Below, piece by piece: positions 6,380 through 6,380 of a stretch of 6,380 nucleotides of DNA. The stretch is from Betaproteobacteria bacterium RIFCSPLOWO2_02_FULL_68_150 (GTDB lineage: Bacteria; Pseudomonadota; Gammaproteobacteria; Burkholderiales; SG8-39), in NCBI GenBank assembly GCA_001771975.1, contig MERE01000073.1, positions 1 through 6,380 on the forward strand, given 5' to 3'. Position numbers and translations under genes: made by a program. The notes beneath the pieces are model-generated. The model did not search any database, was not told the DNA's origin, and saw only the letters and a list, made by a program, of their open reading frames with translations. Positions within the stretch are counted from its first letter, which is position 1. Each line of letters starts with the position of its first letter.

Positions 6380-6380
6380 G

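Overview
The window looks like a stretch of chromosome from a high-GC proteobacterium, most likely a betaproteobacterium. The main evidence is the mutL-miaA gene pair, whose protein sequences are of betaproteobacterial style (for example the MutL C-terminal CNHGRPTWYQLTLADLDKL block). The lineage call rests on remembered family sequences, not on a search.

Layout. Positions 3-1322 carry the 3' part of mutL (mismatch repair), followed after only 6 nt by miaA (tRNA A37 dimethylallyltransferase, 1329-2297). These two housekeeping genes form an operon-like pair. A 242-nt non-coding stretch follows (2298-2539). It holds a 7-bp GC-rich hairpin behind miaA and, just before the next gene, a leader with several small hairpins, the last of which covers the Shine-Dalgarno sequence. 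Then come two genes for exported proteins on the same strand. The first is a 748-residue pentahaem c-type cytochrome (2540-4786) with a C-terminal fibronectin type III-like domain. The second is a 348-residue secreted protein of the phosphate-induced protein 1 / EXORDIUM family (4819-5865). After a 94-nt gap, the window ends in the C-terminal part of a class I SAM-dependent methyltransferase on the opposite strand (5960-6379).

How the genes relate. mutL and miaA are core genes with no obvious tie to the rest. The cytochrome and the EXORDIUM-like gene are close (14-32 nt, depending on the start chosen), share a strand, both encode signal peptides and so probably act outside the cytoplasm, and are clearly less GC-rich than their neighbours (roughly 53-58% in hand-counted 60-base lines, against 73-80% in mutL, miaA and the methyltransferase). 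They therefore look like a two-gene accessory unit set between core genes. No function is known to me for such a pair. It is the most interesting part of the window, together with its structured leader.

I saw no tRNA or rRNA genes, CRISPR array, transposase or insertion sequence.
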